A DNA stretch of 64,000 nt, taken from assembly GCA_937899905.1 (NCBI GenBank), contig CALCCF010000057.1, positions 1 to 64,000 of the forward strand, given 5' to 3'. The notes under the pieces are model-generated. The model was not told where the DNA came from and did no database searches. It was given only the letters and a program-made list of their open reading frames with translations. The stretch comes from an uncultured Phycisphaeraceae bacterium. Lineage in GTDB: Bacteria; Planctomycetota; Phycisphaerae; Phycisphaerales; UBA1924. Of the stretch, positions 32,938 through 40,161 are shown in pieces (position 1 is the first letter of the stretch; each line of letters starts with the position of its first letter). The translations under genes and the position numbers were made by a program.

Positions 32938-33771
32938 GTGAGCGACACCAACTCTACGAATCCGCATCACCCGTGCGCGATCATCCTGGCCGCCGGCAAG
33001 GGCACGCGCATGGGGAGCGACCTGCCCAAGGTCGTGCACGAGGTTGGCGACCGGCCCATGGTCTCGATCGTGGCCGAGGCGTGCCGGTCGGTTGGCTGCG
33101 AGCCAATCGTGGCGGTTGTCGGCCATGGGCGGGAGCACGTCGAGCGGGCGCTCGAGGGCGCGGCCGGCGAGGTCCGCTTCGCGTTGCAGGCCGAGCAACT
33201 GGGAACGGGCCACGCGGTGCTCGCGGCCGAGGAGAGCCTCGAGGGCATCGCGCCCGATACGGACGTGCTGGTGCTTTGCGGCGATGGCCCGTTGATCCGA
33301 GCGGAGACGCTGCGCACGCTGCTGGATGTCCACACGAGATCGGGCGCGGCGGCAACGCTCGCGACGGCGGTGGTTGAGGATCCGACCGGCTACGGCCGCG
33401 TGGTTCGCGATAGCGAGGGCCGATTCGCGCGCATCGTGGAGCAGAAGAACGCGACAGACGCCGAGCTGGCGATCCGCGAGATCAATCCCAGCTATTACTG
33501 CTTCAAGCTCGGCCCGTTGATGGACGCGCTCCGGCGCGTGGAGCGCAACCCGAAGACGGGCGAGTACTACCTGACCGACGTGCCGGCGATGCTGCTGGCC
33601 GAGGGGGCCACGGTCGAGGTCGTCGATGCGGTGCCCGCGGAAGACGTGCTGAGCATCAACACACCAGAGCAGCTCGCCGAGGTGGATCGGATCTATCGAC
33701 AGCGGCTGGAAGTCGCTGCCGATCATGGACAAGGCGCCGGAAGAGGCGCTGGAGAAGGAGTTCGCCCGTGA
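32938..33771 (+). CDS. GlmU-like nucleotidyltransferase domain protein (no acetyltransferase domain)
   Basis: The protein has 277 residues. It transfers UMP to a sugar-1-phosphate, most likely N-acetylglucosamine-1-phosphate. Signatures: AIILAAGKGTRM with PKVVHEV, LQAEQLGTGHAV (uracil/sugar contacts), LVLCGDGPLI, GYGRVVRD, VEQKNATDAE and INPSYYCF, all matching the GlmU uridylyltransferase half. The left-handed beta-helix acetyltransferase half is absent, so acetylation must be done elsewhere. The start is a GTG with GGAG 4 nt upstream; 15 further codons upstream are open but run toward the tRNA. The stop overlaps the GTG of prs. Confidence 0.87.
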   Translation: MSDTNSTNPHHPCAIILAAGKGTRMGSDLPKVVHEVGDRPMVSIVAEACRSVGCEPIVAVVGHGREHVERALEGAAGEVRFALQAEQLGTGHAVLAAEESLEGIAPDTDVLVLCGDGPLIRAETLRTLLDVHTRSGAAATLATAVVEDPTGYGRVVRDSEGRFARIVEQKNATDAELAIREINPSYYCFKLGPLMDALRRVERNPKTGEYYLTDVPAMLLAEGATVEVVDAVPAEDVLSINTPEQLAEVDRIYRQRLEVAADHGQGAGRGAGEGVRP

Positions 33772-34748
33772 AGATCGATCCAAACCAGCTCAAGGTCTTT
33801 AGTGGGCGTCACAGCAAGCACCTTGCCGAGCGCGCGTGCGAGCACTTGGACCTGCCGCTTGGCAAGGCGCGGACGATGGCGTTCCCGGATGGCGAGCTGC
33901 TCGTGAAGCTCGATGAGGATGTCCGCGGGCGTGACTGCTTCGTGATCCTTTCGACGTGCCACCCAGTGAACGACAACCTGATGGAACTCTTGGTGTTTGT
34001 CGATTGCCTTCGTCGCGCGTCGGCCAAACGGATCACGCTCGTGATCCCGTACTTCGGATACGGGCGGCAGGACCGCAAGGACGAGGGCCGCGTGCCGATC
34101 ACGGCCAAGCTCATCGCGAACCTCGTCACGGCAGCCGGTGCGGATCGTGTTCTGGCCATCGATCTACACGCCGCCCAGATCCAGGGCTTCTTCGACCTGC
34201 CGACCGACCACTTGTCGGCGACACCGGTGTTCCTGGACTACTTCCGGGAGAAGCGGGACGAGCTGGGCGACCTGTGCCTCGTGAGCCCGGACGTTGGCAA
34301 CGTCAAGATGGCCGAGGCGATGCAGAACCTGCTGAACGCTGACCTGGCGATCATCAATAAGCGTCGCATCAGTGGCAGCGAGGTCGTCACCGACAGCCTG
34401 ATCGGAAACGTCAAGGGCAAGACAGTGCTCATGTTCGACGACATGATCTCGACCGCCGGCACGGTGTGCGAGGCGGCGCGCTTTGTGATGGCAGAGGGCG
34501 CGAAAGAGGTCAAGGTCGCGGCGACGCATGCGGTTCTCGTCGGCCCCGCCATCGATCGGCTGATCGATAGCCCGATCAACGAGGTCATCGTTTCCAACAC
34601 CATCCCGCTGAGCGATCGTGCCAGGCGTCTTGACGGCAAGCTCGTCGAGCTGTGCCTGGGCGAGCTCATCGGCGATGCGATCCACAACATCCACCACGAC
34701 CAGTCCGTCAGCGCGCTCCTTCGGGATGCGGCTGGCGCCAAGCGATAA
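33768..34748 (+). CDS. prs: Ribose-phosphate pyrophosphokinase (PRPP synthetase)
   Basis: The enzyme has 326 residues and makes PRPP from ribose-5-phosphate and ATP. Conserved segments: LKVFSGRHSKHLAE, FPDGELLVKL, RRASAKRITLVIPYFGYGRQDRKDEGRVPITAKL (catalytic flexible loop with Arg/Lys), DLHAAQIQGFFDLPTDHL, SPDVGNVKMAE and the PRPP loop VLMFDDMISTAGT. The usual length is about 315. The GTG start is coupled to the preceding gene (GTGA) and has GAAGGAG 7 nt upstream. It is the precursor source for the pur genes found elsewhere in the window. Confidence 0.95.
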   Translation: MKIDPNQLKVFSGRHSKHLAERACEHLDLPLGKARTMAFPDGELLVKLDEDVRGRDCFVILSTCHPVNDNLMELLVFVDCLRRASAKRITLVIPYFGYGRQDRKDEGRVPITAKLIANLVTAAGADRVLAIDLHAAQIQGFFDLPTDHLSATPVFLDYFREKRDELGDLCLVSPDVGNVKMAEAMQNLLNADLAIINKRRISGSEVVTDSLIGNVKGKTVLMFDDMISTAGTVCEAARFVMAEGAKEVKVAATHAVLVGPAIDRLIDSPINEVIVSNTIPLSDRARRLDGKLVELCLGELIGDAIHNIHHDQSVSALLRDAAGAKR

Positions 34749-34805
34749 GAACACGAAACACTCGGCGGCGCCGATCGCGGCCCGCATCGTCTCAGGAGAG
34801 CGAAC

Positions 34806-35456
34806 ATGCATGAAGACGCACCAAGCCTGACCGCCAAGAAGCGCGATCGCACCGGCTCGCGATACTCAAAGCGACTGCGCGATCGCGGCGCCCTGCCCGC
34901 CATCGTCTACGGCCACGGCCAGGATCCGATGTCGATCGAGTTTGACGCGCACGAGGCCAATCTCCACTTCGCCAAGGGTGAGCGCGTGTTCAACCTCAAG
35001 ATGGAGGGGGACAAGGACGAGTTCGTGCTGCTCCAGGATCTCCAGTTCGATCACCTGGGCACCGACATCATCCACGCCGACTTCCGCCGGGTGGACCTGT
35101 CTGAGCGTGTCGAGGTGAGCGTGCCGCTCGAGTTCATTGGCAACGCCAAGGGCCTCAAGACGGCTGGCGCGTACCTGAACCACCCGGTCACCGAGCTCAA
35201 TTTGGAGTGCGCGGTGACCAACCTTCCCGATGTGCTGGAAGTTGACATCTCCGAGCTCGACGCCCACGAGCACATGACGGCCGGCGAGATCAAGCTGCCC
35301 AAGCCGACCATGAAGCTGCTGACTCCGGCCGACACCGTCGTCGTCGGTATCAGCGTGAAGACCGAGACCGAGGAGACCGCCGAGGGCGCTGAGGTCGATG
35401 GCGAGGCTTCGCCCGAGGTCATCACCGAGAAGAAGGCCGACGAGGGCGGGGAGTAA
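34806..35456 (+). CDS. rplY: Large-subunit ribosomal protein bL25 (general stress protein CTC type)
   Basis: The protein has 216 residues with a 5S-rRNA-binding N-domain (RDRTGSRYSKRLRDRGALPAIVYGHGQDP) and a CTC-type C-domain (VEVSVPLEFIGNAKGLKTAGAYLNHPVTEL, LDAHEHMTAGEIKLP). The C-terminal 25 residues are Glu-rich and probably disordered. AGGAG lies 8 nt before the ATG. rplY followed at once by pth is a common bacterial order and is preserved here, 14 bp apart. Confidence 0.94.
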   Translation: MHEDAPSLTAKKRDRTGSRYSKRLRDRGALPAIVYGHGQDPMSIEFDAHEANLHFAKGERVFNLKMEGDKDEFVLLQDLQFDHLGTDIIHADFRRVDLSERVEVSVPLEFIGNAKGLKTAGAYLNHPVTELNLECAVTNLPDVLEVDISELDAHEHMTAGEIKLPKPTMKLLTPADTVVVGISVKTETEETAEGAEVDGEASPEVITEKKADEGGE

Positions 35457-35470
35457 TCTCGCCACCATCC

Positions 35471-36244
35471 ATGAAGCTGATCGTCGGCCTTGGCAATCCT
35501 GGAAGCGAGTACGAGAACACGCGTCACAACGCGGGGTTCATGGTTCTCGATGAGCTCGCCCGCAGGCACGCGGGCGGCGCGGTGGCGCGTGGACGATTCC
35601 ACGCGGCGACGCTGGAGTGCATGATTGGCCACGAGAAGGTCTTGCTTGCCAAGCCCACGACGTTCATGAACAAGTCCGGGTTGAGCGTCGGTGAAGCCGT
35701 TCGCTTCTACAAGCTCGAGCCGGCCGAGGACATGCTCATCGTGGTGGATGACTTGTACATCCCGCTTGGCGCGCTGCGGCTGCGCCCGAAGGGCGGCGAC
35801 GGCGGGCACAACGGGCTCGCCGATGTCGCTCGCGCGGTCGGCGGCGATGCGTACGCTCGGCTGCGTGTGGGCGTCGATGCCAAGCCCGAGGGTGGCAGCC
35901 AGGTCGGCTACGTGCTCGGCCGCTTTACCAAAGAGCAAGCCGAGACGCTGCAGCCGGCGCTCAAGCGGGCCGCGGACGCAGCCGAGTGCTGGGTCGGCAA
36001 CGGCACTACCGAGGCGATGAACCGCTTCAACACGCCCGAGGTGAAGAAGCCCAAGGCTCGCAAGCCCAAGCCAAGCGACGCCGAAGCGTCAAAGCCCAGC
36101 GAATCGAACAGTTCGAACCAACTAAAAAGAGAAACCCGTCCTGTGGGGCCCACCGATGGGACCCCCAGTGATCAACCCCAGGGCGCGAGCGAAGCCGCGC
36201 GCGCCGGTCACCAACAGCCGAAGCACTCGGCGAAGGACTCCTGA
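35471..36244 (+). CDS. pth: Peptidyl-tRNA hydrolase
   Basis: The enzyme frees tRNA from stalled peptidyl-tRNA. It has 257 residues; the core shows VGLGNPGSEYENTRHNAGF with catalytic His20, KPTTFMNKSG, VVDDLYIPLGALRLRPKGGDGGHNGL, and RLRVGVDAKPEGG with YVLGRFTKEQ. Residues beyond about 190 are a disordered basic/Ser/Pro tail (KKPKARKPKPSDAEASKPS) of some 65 residues, unusual for Pth, which normally ends near 190-200. The tail stays open to a stop 1 bp before rpsF, so it is translated through the rpsF ribosome-binding region. Confidence 0.94.
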   Translation: MKLIVGLGNPGSEYENTRHNAGFMVLDELARRHAGGAVARGRFHAATLECMIGHEKVLLAKPTTFMNKSGLSVGEAVRFYKLEPAEDMLIVVDDLYIPLGALRLRPKGGDGGHNGLADVARAVGGDAYARLRVGVDAKPEGGSQVGYVLGRFTKEQAETLQPALKRAADAAECWVGNGTTEAMNRFNTPEVKKPKARKPKPSDAEASKPSESNSSNQLKRETRPVGPTDGTPSDQPQGASEAARAGHQQPKHSAKDS

Positions 36245-36245
36245 C

Positions 36246-36782
36246 ATGCCCCCAGAGCGCACTTTCCATTACGAAGCCATGTTCCTTGTCGGCCAGTCGA
36301 GCGCGGCCGATCTCGGCGCCGTCATCACGCACATCGATGAGCTGCTCGGCCGCTGCGAAGCCAAGCTCGTTTCGATGGCCAAGTGGGACGAGCGTCGCCT
36401 CGCGTTCGAGATCGAGAAGCAGAAGCGCGGCTTGTACATCCTGACGTACTTCGAGGCGCCGGCCCAGAAGATCTCCCAGCTCGACCGCGACTGCCAGATG
36501 AGCGAGACCATTATGCGTCTGCTCGTCACGCGTGCGGATCACCTGACCATGGAGGAGATGCAGGCCGCCGACGGTCGCGAGGCCCTCATGAGCGAGGCCA
36601 AGCTCCGCGCCGAGAAGGCCTCCGAGGACCAGGAGCAGGCCGAGGATACCTCGGTTCGCATGGGCCGCCCAGTCGAGGAGGCTCCGGCGGAGCAGCCCGC
36701 GGAGGGCTCGGGCGACGGTGCGAGTGCGGATGCCGAGCCAACTGCCGAGGGCGAGGCCGCCGAGCCCGCCGCCAACGCCTGA
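36246..36782 (+). CDS. rpsF: Small-subunit ribosomal protein bS6
   Basis: The protein has 178 residues; bS6 is usually about 95-135. The ferredoxin-like core is RTFHYEAMFLVGQ, IDELLGRCEAKLVSMAKWDERRLAFEIEKQKRGLYILTYFEAP and SETIMRLLVTRADHLT; the rest (from about 108) is a Glu/Ala-rich disordered extension. It binds the platform of 16S rRNA together with bS18, whose gene is missing from this cluster. The start ATG comes 1 bp after the pth stop; the frame open upstream overlaps pth and is not used. Confidence 0.93.
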   Translation: MPPERTFHYEAMFLVGQSSAADLGAVITHIDELLGRCEAKLVSMAKWDERRLAFEIEKQKRGLYILTYFEAPAQKISQLDRDCQMSETIMRLLVTRADHLTMEEMQAADGREALMSEAKLRAEKASEDQEQAEDTSVRMGRPVEEAPAEQPAEGSGDGASADAEPTAEGEAAEPAANA

Positions 36783-36789
36783 CTTTGCT

Positions 36790-36795
36790 ACGCTG
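36790..36795 (+). promoter_or_regulatory. Possible -10 (TACGCT) for ssb
   Basis: TACGCT lies 52 nt before the ssb ATG, leaving a leader with CGGAGA. It is weakly supported because ssb may also be read from the rpsF transcript. Confidence 0.35.
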
Positions 36796-36847
36796 AACGC
36801 GAGTCGCGTCTTCCGCGTCCCCACCACTACGACCCCGGAGAATCGCC

Positions 36848-37303
36848 ATGGCCGGCAGCTTCAACAAGGTGTTCCTGATGGGCAACCTCACCAAGGACGT
36901 GGAGGTTCGCCACACGCCTCAGAACACGGCGGTGGGCAACATCGGGCTCGCGGTGAATCGCAAGTACCGCACCCAGAGCGGTGAGAACCGCGAAGAGGTG
37001 ACCTTCGTTGATTGCGAGGCGTGGGGTCGGACCGCCGAGGTGATGGCCCAGTACCTGCGCAAGGGCCGGCCGGTGTTCATCGAGGGCCGCCTGAAGCTGG
37101 ACCAGTGGCAGGACCAGCAGGGCAACAACCGCAGCAAGCTCAAGGTCGTGATCGACAACTTCCAGTTCGTCGACAGCGGCCAGGGCGGCGGCGGTGGGCC
37201 CGGCGGTGGTGGCGGAGGAGGAGGCGGCTACTCACAAGGCGGAGGAGGAGGAGGAGGGTACGACAGCAGCCCGGTGCCGCCGGACGACGACATCCCGTTC
37301 TGA
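36848..37303 (+). CDS. ssb: Single-stranded DNA-binding protein
   Basis: The protein has 151 residues. The OB-fold is SFNKVFLMGNLTKDVEVRHTP, VTFVDCEAWGRTAEVMAQYLRKGRPVFIEGRL and WQDQQGNNRSKLKVVIDNFQF (to about 108). A Gly-rich linker with runs of nine or so Gly follows, ending in the acidic tip PDDDIPF, which recruits replication and repair proteins. The Gly-run DNA is simple sequence (GGA/GGC repeats) and may be prone to slippage. CGGAGA lies upstream of the ATG. Confidence 0.95.
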   Translation: MAGSFNKVFLMGNLTKDVEVRHTPQNTAVGNIGLAVNRKYRTQSGENREEVTFVDCEAWGRTAEVMAQYLRKGRPVFIEGRLKLDQWQDQQGNNRSKLKVVIDNFQFVDSGQGGGGGPGGGGGGGGGYSQGGGGGGGYDSSPVPPDDDIPF

Positions 37304-37313
37304 GTTCGTGACC

Positions 37314-37439
37314 TATCATCTTTGCTCGTATCCCAAGCCCGGTGGCATGCTGCCCCGGATCACATACGTTGGGGCCGACGGCATCACGCCCGGCTCCTCA
37401 ACTTCCCGGCCGGCCTTGCCGGCGGAAAGGACAGCGACC
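37314..37439 (+). promoter_or_regulatory. Promoter-like TATCAT and structured leader of rplI
   Basis: The 136-bp gap between ssb and rplI begins with TATCAT, a possible -10, giving a leader of about 110 nt. A perfect 6-bp stem GCCGGC-CTT-GCCGGC ends immediately before the GGAAAGGA Shine-Dalgarno site, placing it well for translational control. In most bacteria rpsR sits in this gap; no bS18 gene is found in it. Confidence 0.45.
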
Positions 37440-38021
37440 ATGGCTCGTGACCTGAATCTGCTCCTGGTTGAGAACGTTGACAATCTCGGCATCGTCGGCG
37501 ATGTTGTGAAGGTCAAGGCGGGCTACGCCCGAAACTTCCTGCTGCCTCGCGGGCTCGCGACCGAGCCTGATGACGATCTGATCAAGAAGCTTGCCGACCG
37601 CCGGGCCGAGGCCGAGAAGGAGGTCGCCGCCCTCCGCGCGAACCGCGAGGAGATGGCCGGCAAGCTCGACGGTCAAGAGATCACCATGGTCCGCGCCTGC
37701 AACGACCAGGGCGTGCTCTACGGCGCGGTGACCCAGCAGGACATCGCCAAGGCGCTGCAGACGCTTGGCTTCGACGTCAAGCCTCGCGAGGTCCGCCTGC
37801 CGTTCGCGATGAAGCGCATCGACAACTACGAGGTGCTGCTGAAGTTTGCCACCGACCTGGAGAGCCACATCCGCGTATTCGTCGAGCCCGATCGCACGAT
37901 CGACGACGACGAGCGCGAGGAGATGGAGTTCGACAACGAGGGCAACCTCATCGAACCGGGGAGCAAGCCGAAGGCGGACGCCAAGGCAGACGAGGACCAG
38001 GCCGAAGCCCCGGCGTCCTGA
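37440..38021 (+). CDS. rplI: Large-subunit ribosomal protein bL9
   Basis: The protein has 193 residues; bL9 is usually about 148. The N-domain is LNLLLVENVDNLGIVGDVVKVKAGYARNFLLPRGLA, followed by the long connecting helix and a C-domain with LYGAVTQQDIAKAL and VRLPFAMKRIDNYEVLLKF. An acidic disordered tail (about 150-193, EREEMEFDNEG then Ala/Asp/Glu) extends it. The start is at MARDLNLLL with GGAAAGGA upstream; the longer open frame through ssb is not used. It is convergent with the following minus-strand gene, 18 bp away. Confidence 0.94.
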   Translation: MARDLNLLLVENVDNLGIVGDVVKVKAGYARNFLLPRGLATEPDDDLIKKLADRRAEAEKEVAALRANREEMAGKLDGQEITMVRACNDQGVLYGAVTQQDIAKALQTLGFDVKPREVRLPFAMKRIDNYEVLLKFATDLESHIRVFVEPDRTIDDDEREEMEFDNEGNLIEPGSKPKADAKADEDQAEAPAS

Positions 38022-38039
38022 ACCGTCAAGACAACCCGA

Positions 38040-38780
38040 TCAACCAAAGCTCCGCGGCCAGTCCATGATCTCGCCGCGGAGTCTTCGTAGCGTCTTACTC
38101 CGCAAGCCGTACCGCTGCTCGATCGATCGCCCGGCCCGAATCATGACGGCATGCAGATAGAGCAACGGGAGCAGGATCACGCGGAACAAGGGCTTCCTCA
38201 GCCAGCGAATCTGCATCTCCAACGTTGCCGTGTAGAGCTCGAGAGGTGACGCCCCGGAATCGTGCAGCTCACACATGCCCGTATCGAAGAGGTACCTCAT
38301 CGCCAACTCGTGGCGACGCTCGAGTTCGGCAACGGTCGTGCCATGGAACGCCTCGGCGAGGTATCCCTCGTGCGGCATGTCGAGCGCGATACTGCGATGA
38401 TTCGCGGTGACGAGGATGACCTGCTCGCGGGACGAGCGCGAACGCAGCACCGTGAGAAAGCTGGTAACTACGTTCTCTTCTCCGCGAGCCGAGCCGATGA
38501 GGTAGCGGGCGCCCGACTCGATTTCCCAGGCGACATCTTGCAACGGGCTCCCGAGGAAGTGCATCTCGATGACGGACGCCAGTTCCCAGCCGCGATCGGC
38601 GGCGAGGCCCGCCTGCTCCTCCACACGCCCGAGTGTTTCCCCGGTCTCGCCGTCCTGCAGTTCGCGCGCGACTTCGCCCGGCTTCAAGCGGAGAACCGCG
38701 ACCCCGATGAGGACGACGATTGCGTACAGGCATGATGCCAGGATGCCAGCGCCGATGAGGACCCAGAGCCACCAGGCCAT
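38040..38780 (-). CDS. Membrane-anchored protein of unknown function
   Basis: The protein has 246 residues with an N-terminal membrane helix (about 3-29) and a hydrophobic stretch near 195-212 (FRVILLPLLYLHAVM). Between them lies a soluble domain with GLAADRGWELASVIEMHFLGSPLQDVAWE and YLAEAFHGTTVAELERRHELAMRYLF, helical and without Cys clusters or known catalytic motifs. I do not recognise the family. It starts 12 bp after scoA in the same direction, so the two probably share a transcript, although nothing links it to ketone metabolism. There is no obvious Shine-Dalgarno site. Confidence 0.65.
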   Translation of the reverse strand: MAWWLWVLIGAGILASCLYAIVVLIGVAVLRLKPGEVARELQDGETGETLGRVEEQAGLAADRGWELASVIEMHFLGSPLQDVAWEIESGARYLIGSARGEENVVTSFLTVLRSRSSREQVILVTANHRSIALDMPHEGYLAEAFHGTTVAELERRHELAMRYLFDTGMCELHDSGASPLELYTATLEMQIRWLRKPLFRVILLPLLYLHAVMIRAGRSIEQRYGLRSKTLRRLRGEIMDWPRSFG

Positions 38781-38792
38781 TACGTAGCCGTC

Positions 38793-39554
38793 CTAGCCGT
38801 CGCGTGTGGTGCGCTGTTCAATCCGCTTCTCGCTGGTGACCTGGATCACGCGGTCGACGAAGCTGCCCGGCGTGTGGATCTGGTCGGCACCGAACTCGCC
38901 CAGCCCGACCATGTTGTCCACCTCGGCAATGGTGTAGGCGGCGGCGGTCGCCATCATGGGGTTGAAGTTGCGGGCGGTCATGCGGTAGACGAGGTTGCCA
39001 AAGGGATCGGCGGTGTCGGCCTTGACCAGGGCGAGATCGGCGTAGATGCCGGTCTCCATGACAAACTCACGCTCGCGGAAGTCGCCCTGGTTCACCTTCG
39101 CCTGGGCGGGCGTGGGCAGCAGCGTGCGGGTCTCCTTGCCCTCGGCGATCTGCGTGCCCGCGCCGGTGGCGGTGAAGAACGCCGGGATGCCGGCGCCGCC
39201 CGCACGGATACGCTCGGCCAGCGTGCCCTGGGGGTTGAACTCGACCTCGAGCTCACCCGAGAGGAACTGCTTGGCGAAGGTGTCGTTCTCGCCCACATAG
39301 CTGGACACCATCTTCTTGATCTGCCGCGTCTGGAGCAGGAGGCCCAGCCCCCAATCGTCGACGCCGGCGTTGTTGCTGACGCAGGTGAGGTCCTTTACGC
39401 CGGTATCACGCAACGCGATGATCAGGTGCTCGGGGATGCCGCAGAGGCCGAACCCACCGACGTGGATGGTGCACCCGTCGTAGAGGATGCCGCGGTCCTT
39501 GAGGTCGGCCAGGGCCTCGGTAGCGGAGGAAACGAGCTTGGTCTTCGTAGACAT
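38793..39554 (-). CDS. scoA: 3-oxoacid CoA-transferase subunit A
   Basis: The protein has 253 residues. Subunit A works with subunit B to move CoA from succinyl-CoA to acetoacetate or a similar oxoacid. Family motifs: GCTIHVGGFGLCGIPEHLI, CVSNNAGVDDWGLGLLL, MVSSYVGENDTFAKQFLSGELEVEFNPQGTLAERIRAGGAGIPAFFTATG, and GIYADLALVKADTADPFGNLVY. The matching subunit B gene lies about 17 kb away on the other strand, an unusual split. TACACT with 6 nt to the ATG sets the start. In the normal CoA-transferase complex the catalytic Glu is on subunit B. Confidence 0.94.
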   Translation of the reverse strand: MSTKTKLVSSATEALADLKDRGILYDGCTIHVGGFGLCGIPEHLIIALRDTGVKDLTCVSNNAGVDDWGLGLLLQTRQIKKMVSSYVGENDTFAKQFLSGELEVEFNPQGTLAERIRAGGAGIPAFFTATGAGTQIAEGKETRTLLPTPAQAKVNQGDFREREFVMETGIYADLALVKADTADPFGNLVYRMTARNFNPMMATAAAYTIAEVDNMVGLGEFGADQIHTPGSFVDRVIQVTSEKRIEQRTTRDG

Positions 39555-39560
39555 GGGCGG

Positions 39561-39566
39561 AGTGTA
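39561..39566 (-). promoter_or_regulatory. TAnnnT -10 hexamer (TACACT) for scoA
   Basis: TACACT, 6 nt, ATG; the distant scoB gene has the same hexamer with 5 nt. No Shine-Dalgarno site. Confidence 0.5.
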
Positions 39567-39582
39567 TGGCGAGACCGGCCCG

Positions 39583-40161
39583 CTAGCGACGGACCCGTTT
39601 CAGCGCCATAGTCGCTTCGTGTCGCACCCGCTTCGACTGCCCCCGCTCAGCCATTTGCTGCAGATCGTTCGGTCCTAGGGCCCGTCGATCAATGAGCTCC
39701 GCCAGCAAGCGGCTCAGCTGCGGGCCCGTGAGGACTTCGAGGAACAACTCTAGCGATTCGGGGGACCAAGGCTCGGATCGGATCCGCAATCGCGCTCGCC
39801 AACGCGACACCGTGTTTGCCCACGTGGGACCAAGCCGGGCTTCGAGCTGGTCAACCTGTGTGGTGGTAAGTGAGAGCACGCTGTTCAAGCCGATCAGTCC
39901 ATTCACGATGATGCTCTCGAGGTCCGGATCGGCCTGGAGCAACCAGAGCAGGTGCTCAAGTTCTTCATCCGCCAACTTGGTGCGCGCATGGATCCAGTCA
40001 CTAAGCGCAGCCCCACGATAGTGATCGAGGTTCCACTCGACGTCCGACTCTGCCTCGCGAAGCTCTTGGCGGATGCGGGCCTCGGTCACGAAGCCATGCT
40101 TGAGCCACTCTCTCGTGTAGTTGAGCTTGGCGAGCTCGGAGTCAGAAATTGGGTCAGCCAT
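39583..40161 (-). CDS. Unknown protein co-transcribed with recQ
   Basis: The protein has 192 residues; the ATG overlaps the recQ stop by 8 bp, so the two are likely translationally coupled. The sequence is Leu/Arg/Glu-rich and helical: SELAKLNYTREWLKHGFVTEARIRQELREAE, DEELEHLLWLLQADPDLESIIV, PQLSRLLAELIDRRALGPNDLQQMAERGQSKRVRHEA. No membrane segment, signal or known domain is visible. The frame is open 75 codons further upstream inside recQ but lacks protein-like composition. Partnership with RecQ is suggested only by the overlap. Confidence 0.68.
   Translation of the reverse strand: MADPISDSELAKLNYTREWLKHGFVTEARIRQELREAESDVEWNLDHYRGAALSDWIHARTKLADEELEHLLWLLQADPDLESIIVNGLIGLNSVLSLTTTQVDQLEARLGPTWANTVSRWRARLRIRSEPWSPESLELFLEVLTGPQLSRLLAELIDRRALGPNDLQQMAERGQSKRVRHEATMALKRVRR

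Noticed and set aside
37190-37262. Gly-codon repeat in ssb as a possible mobile or CRISPR-like repeat
   Set aside because: It is simple sequence encoding the normal Gly-rich linker of SSB.
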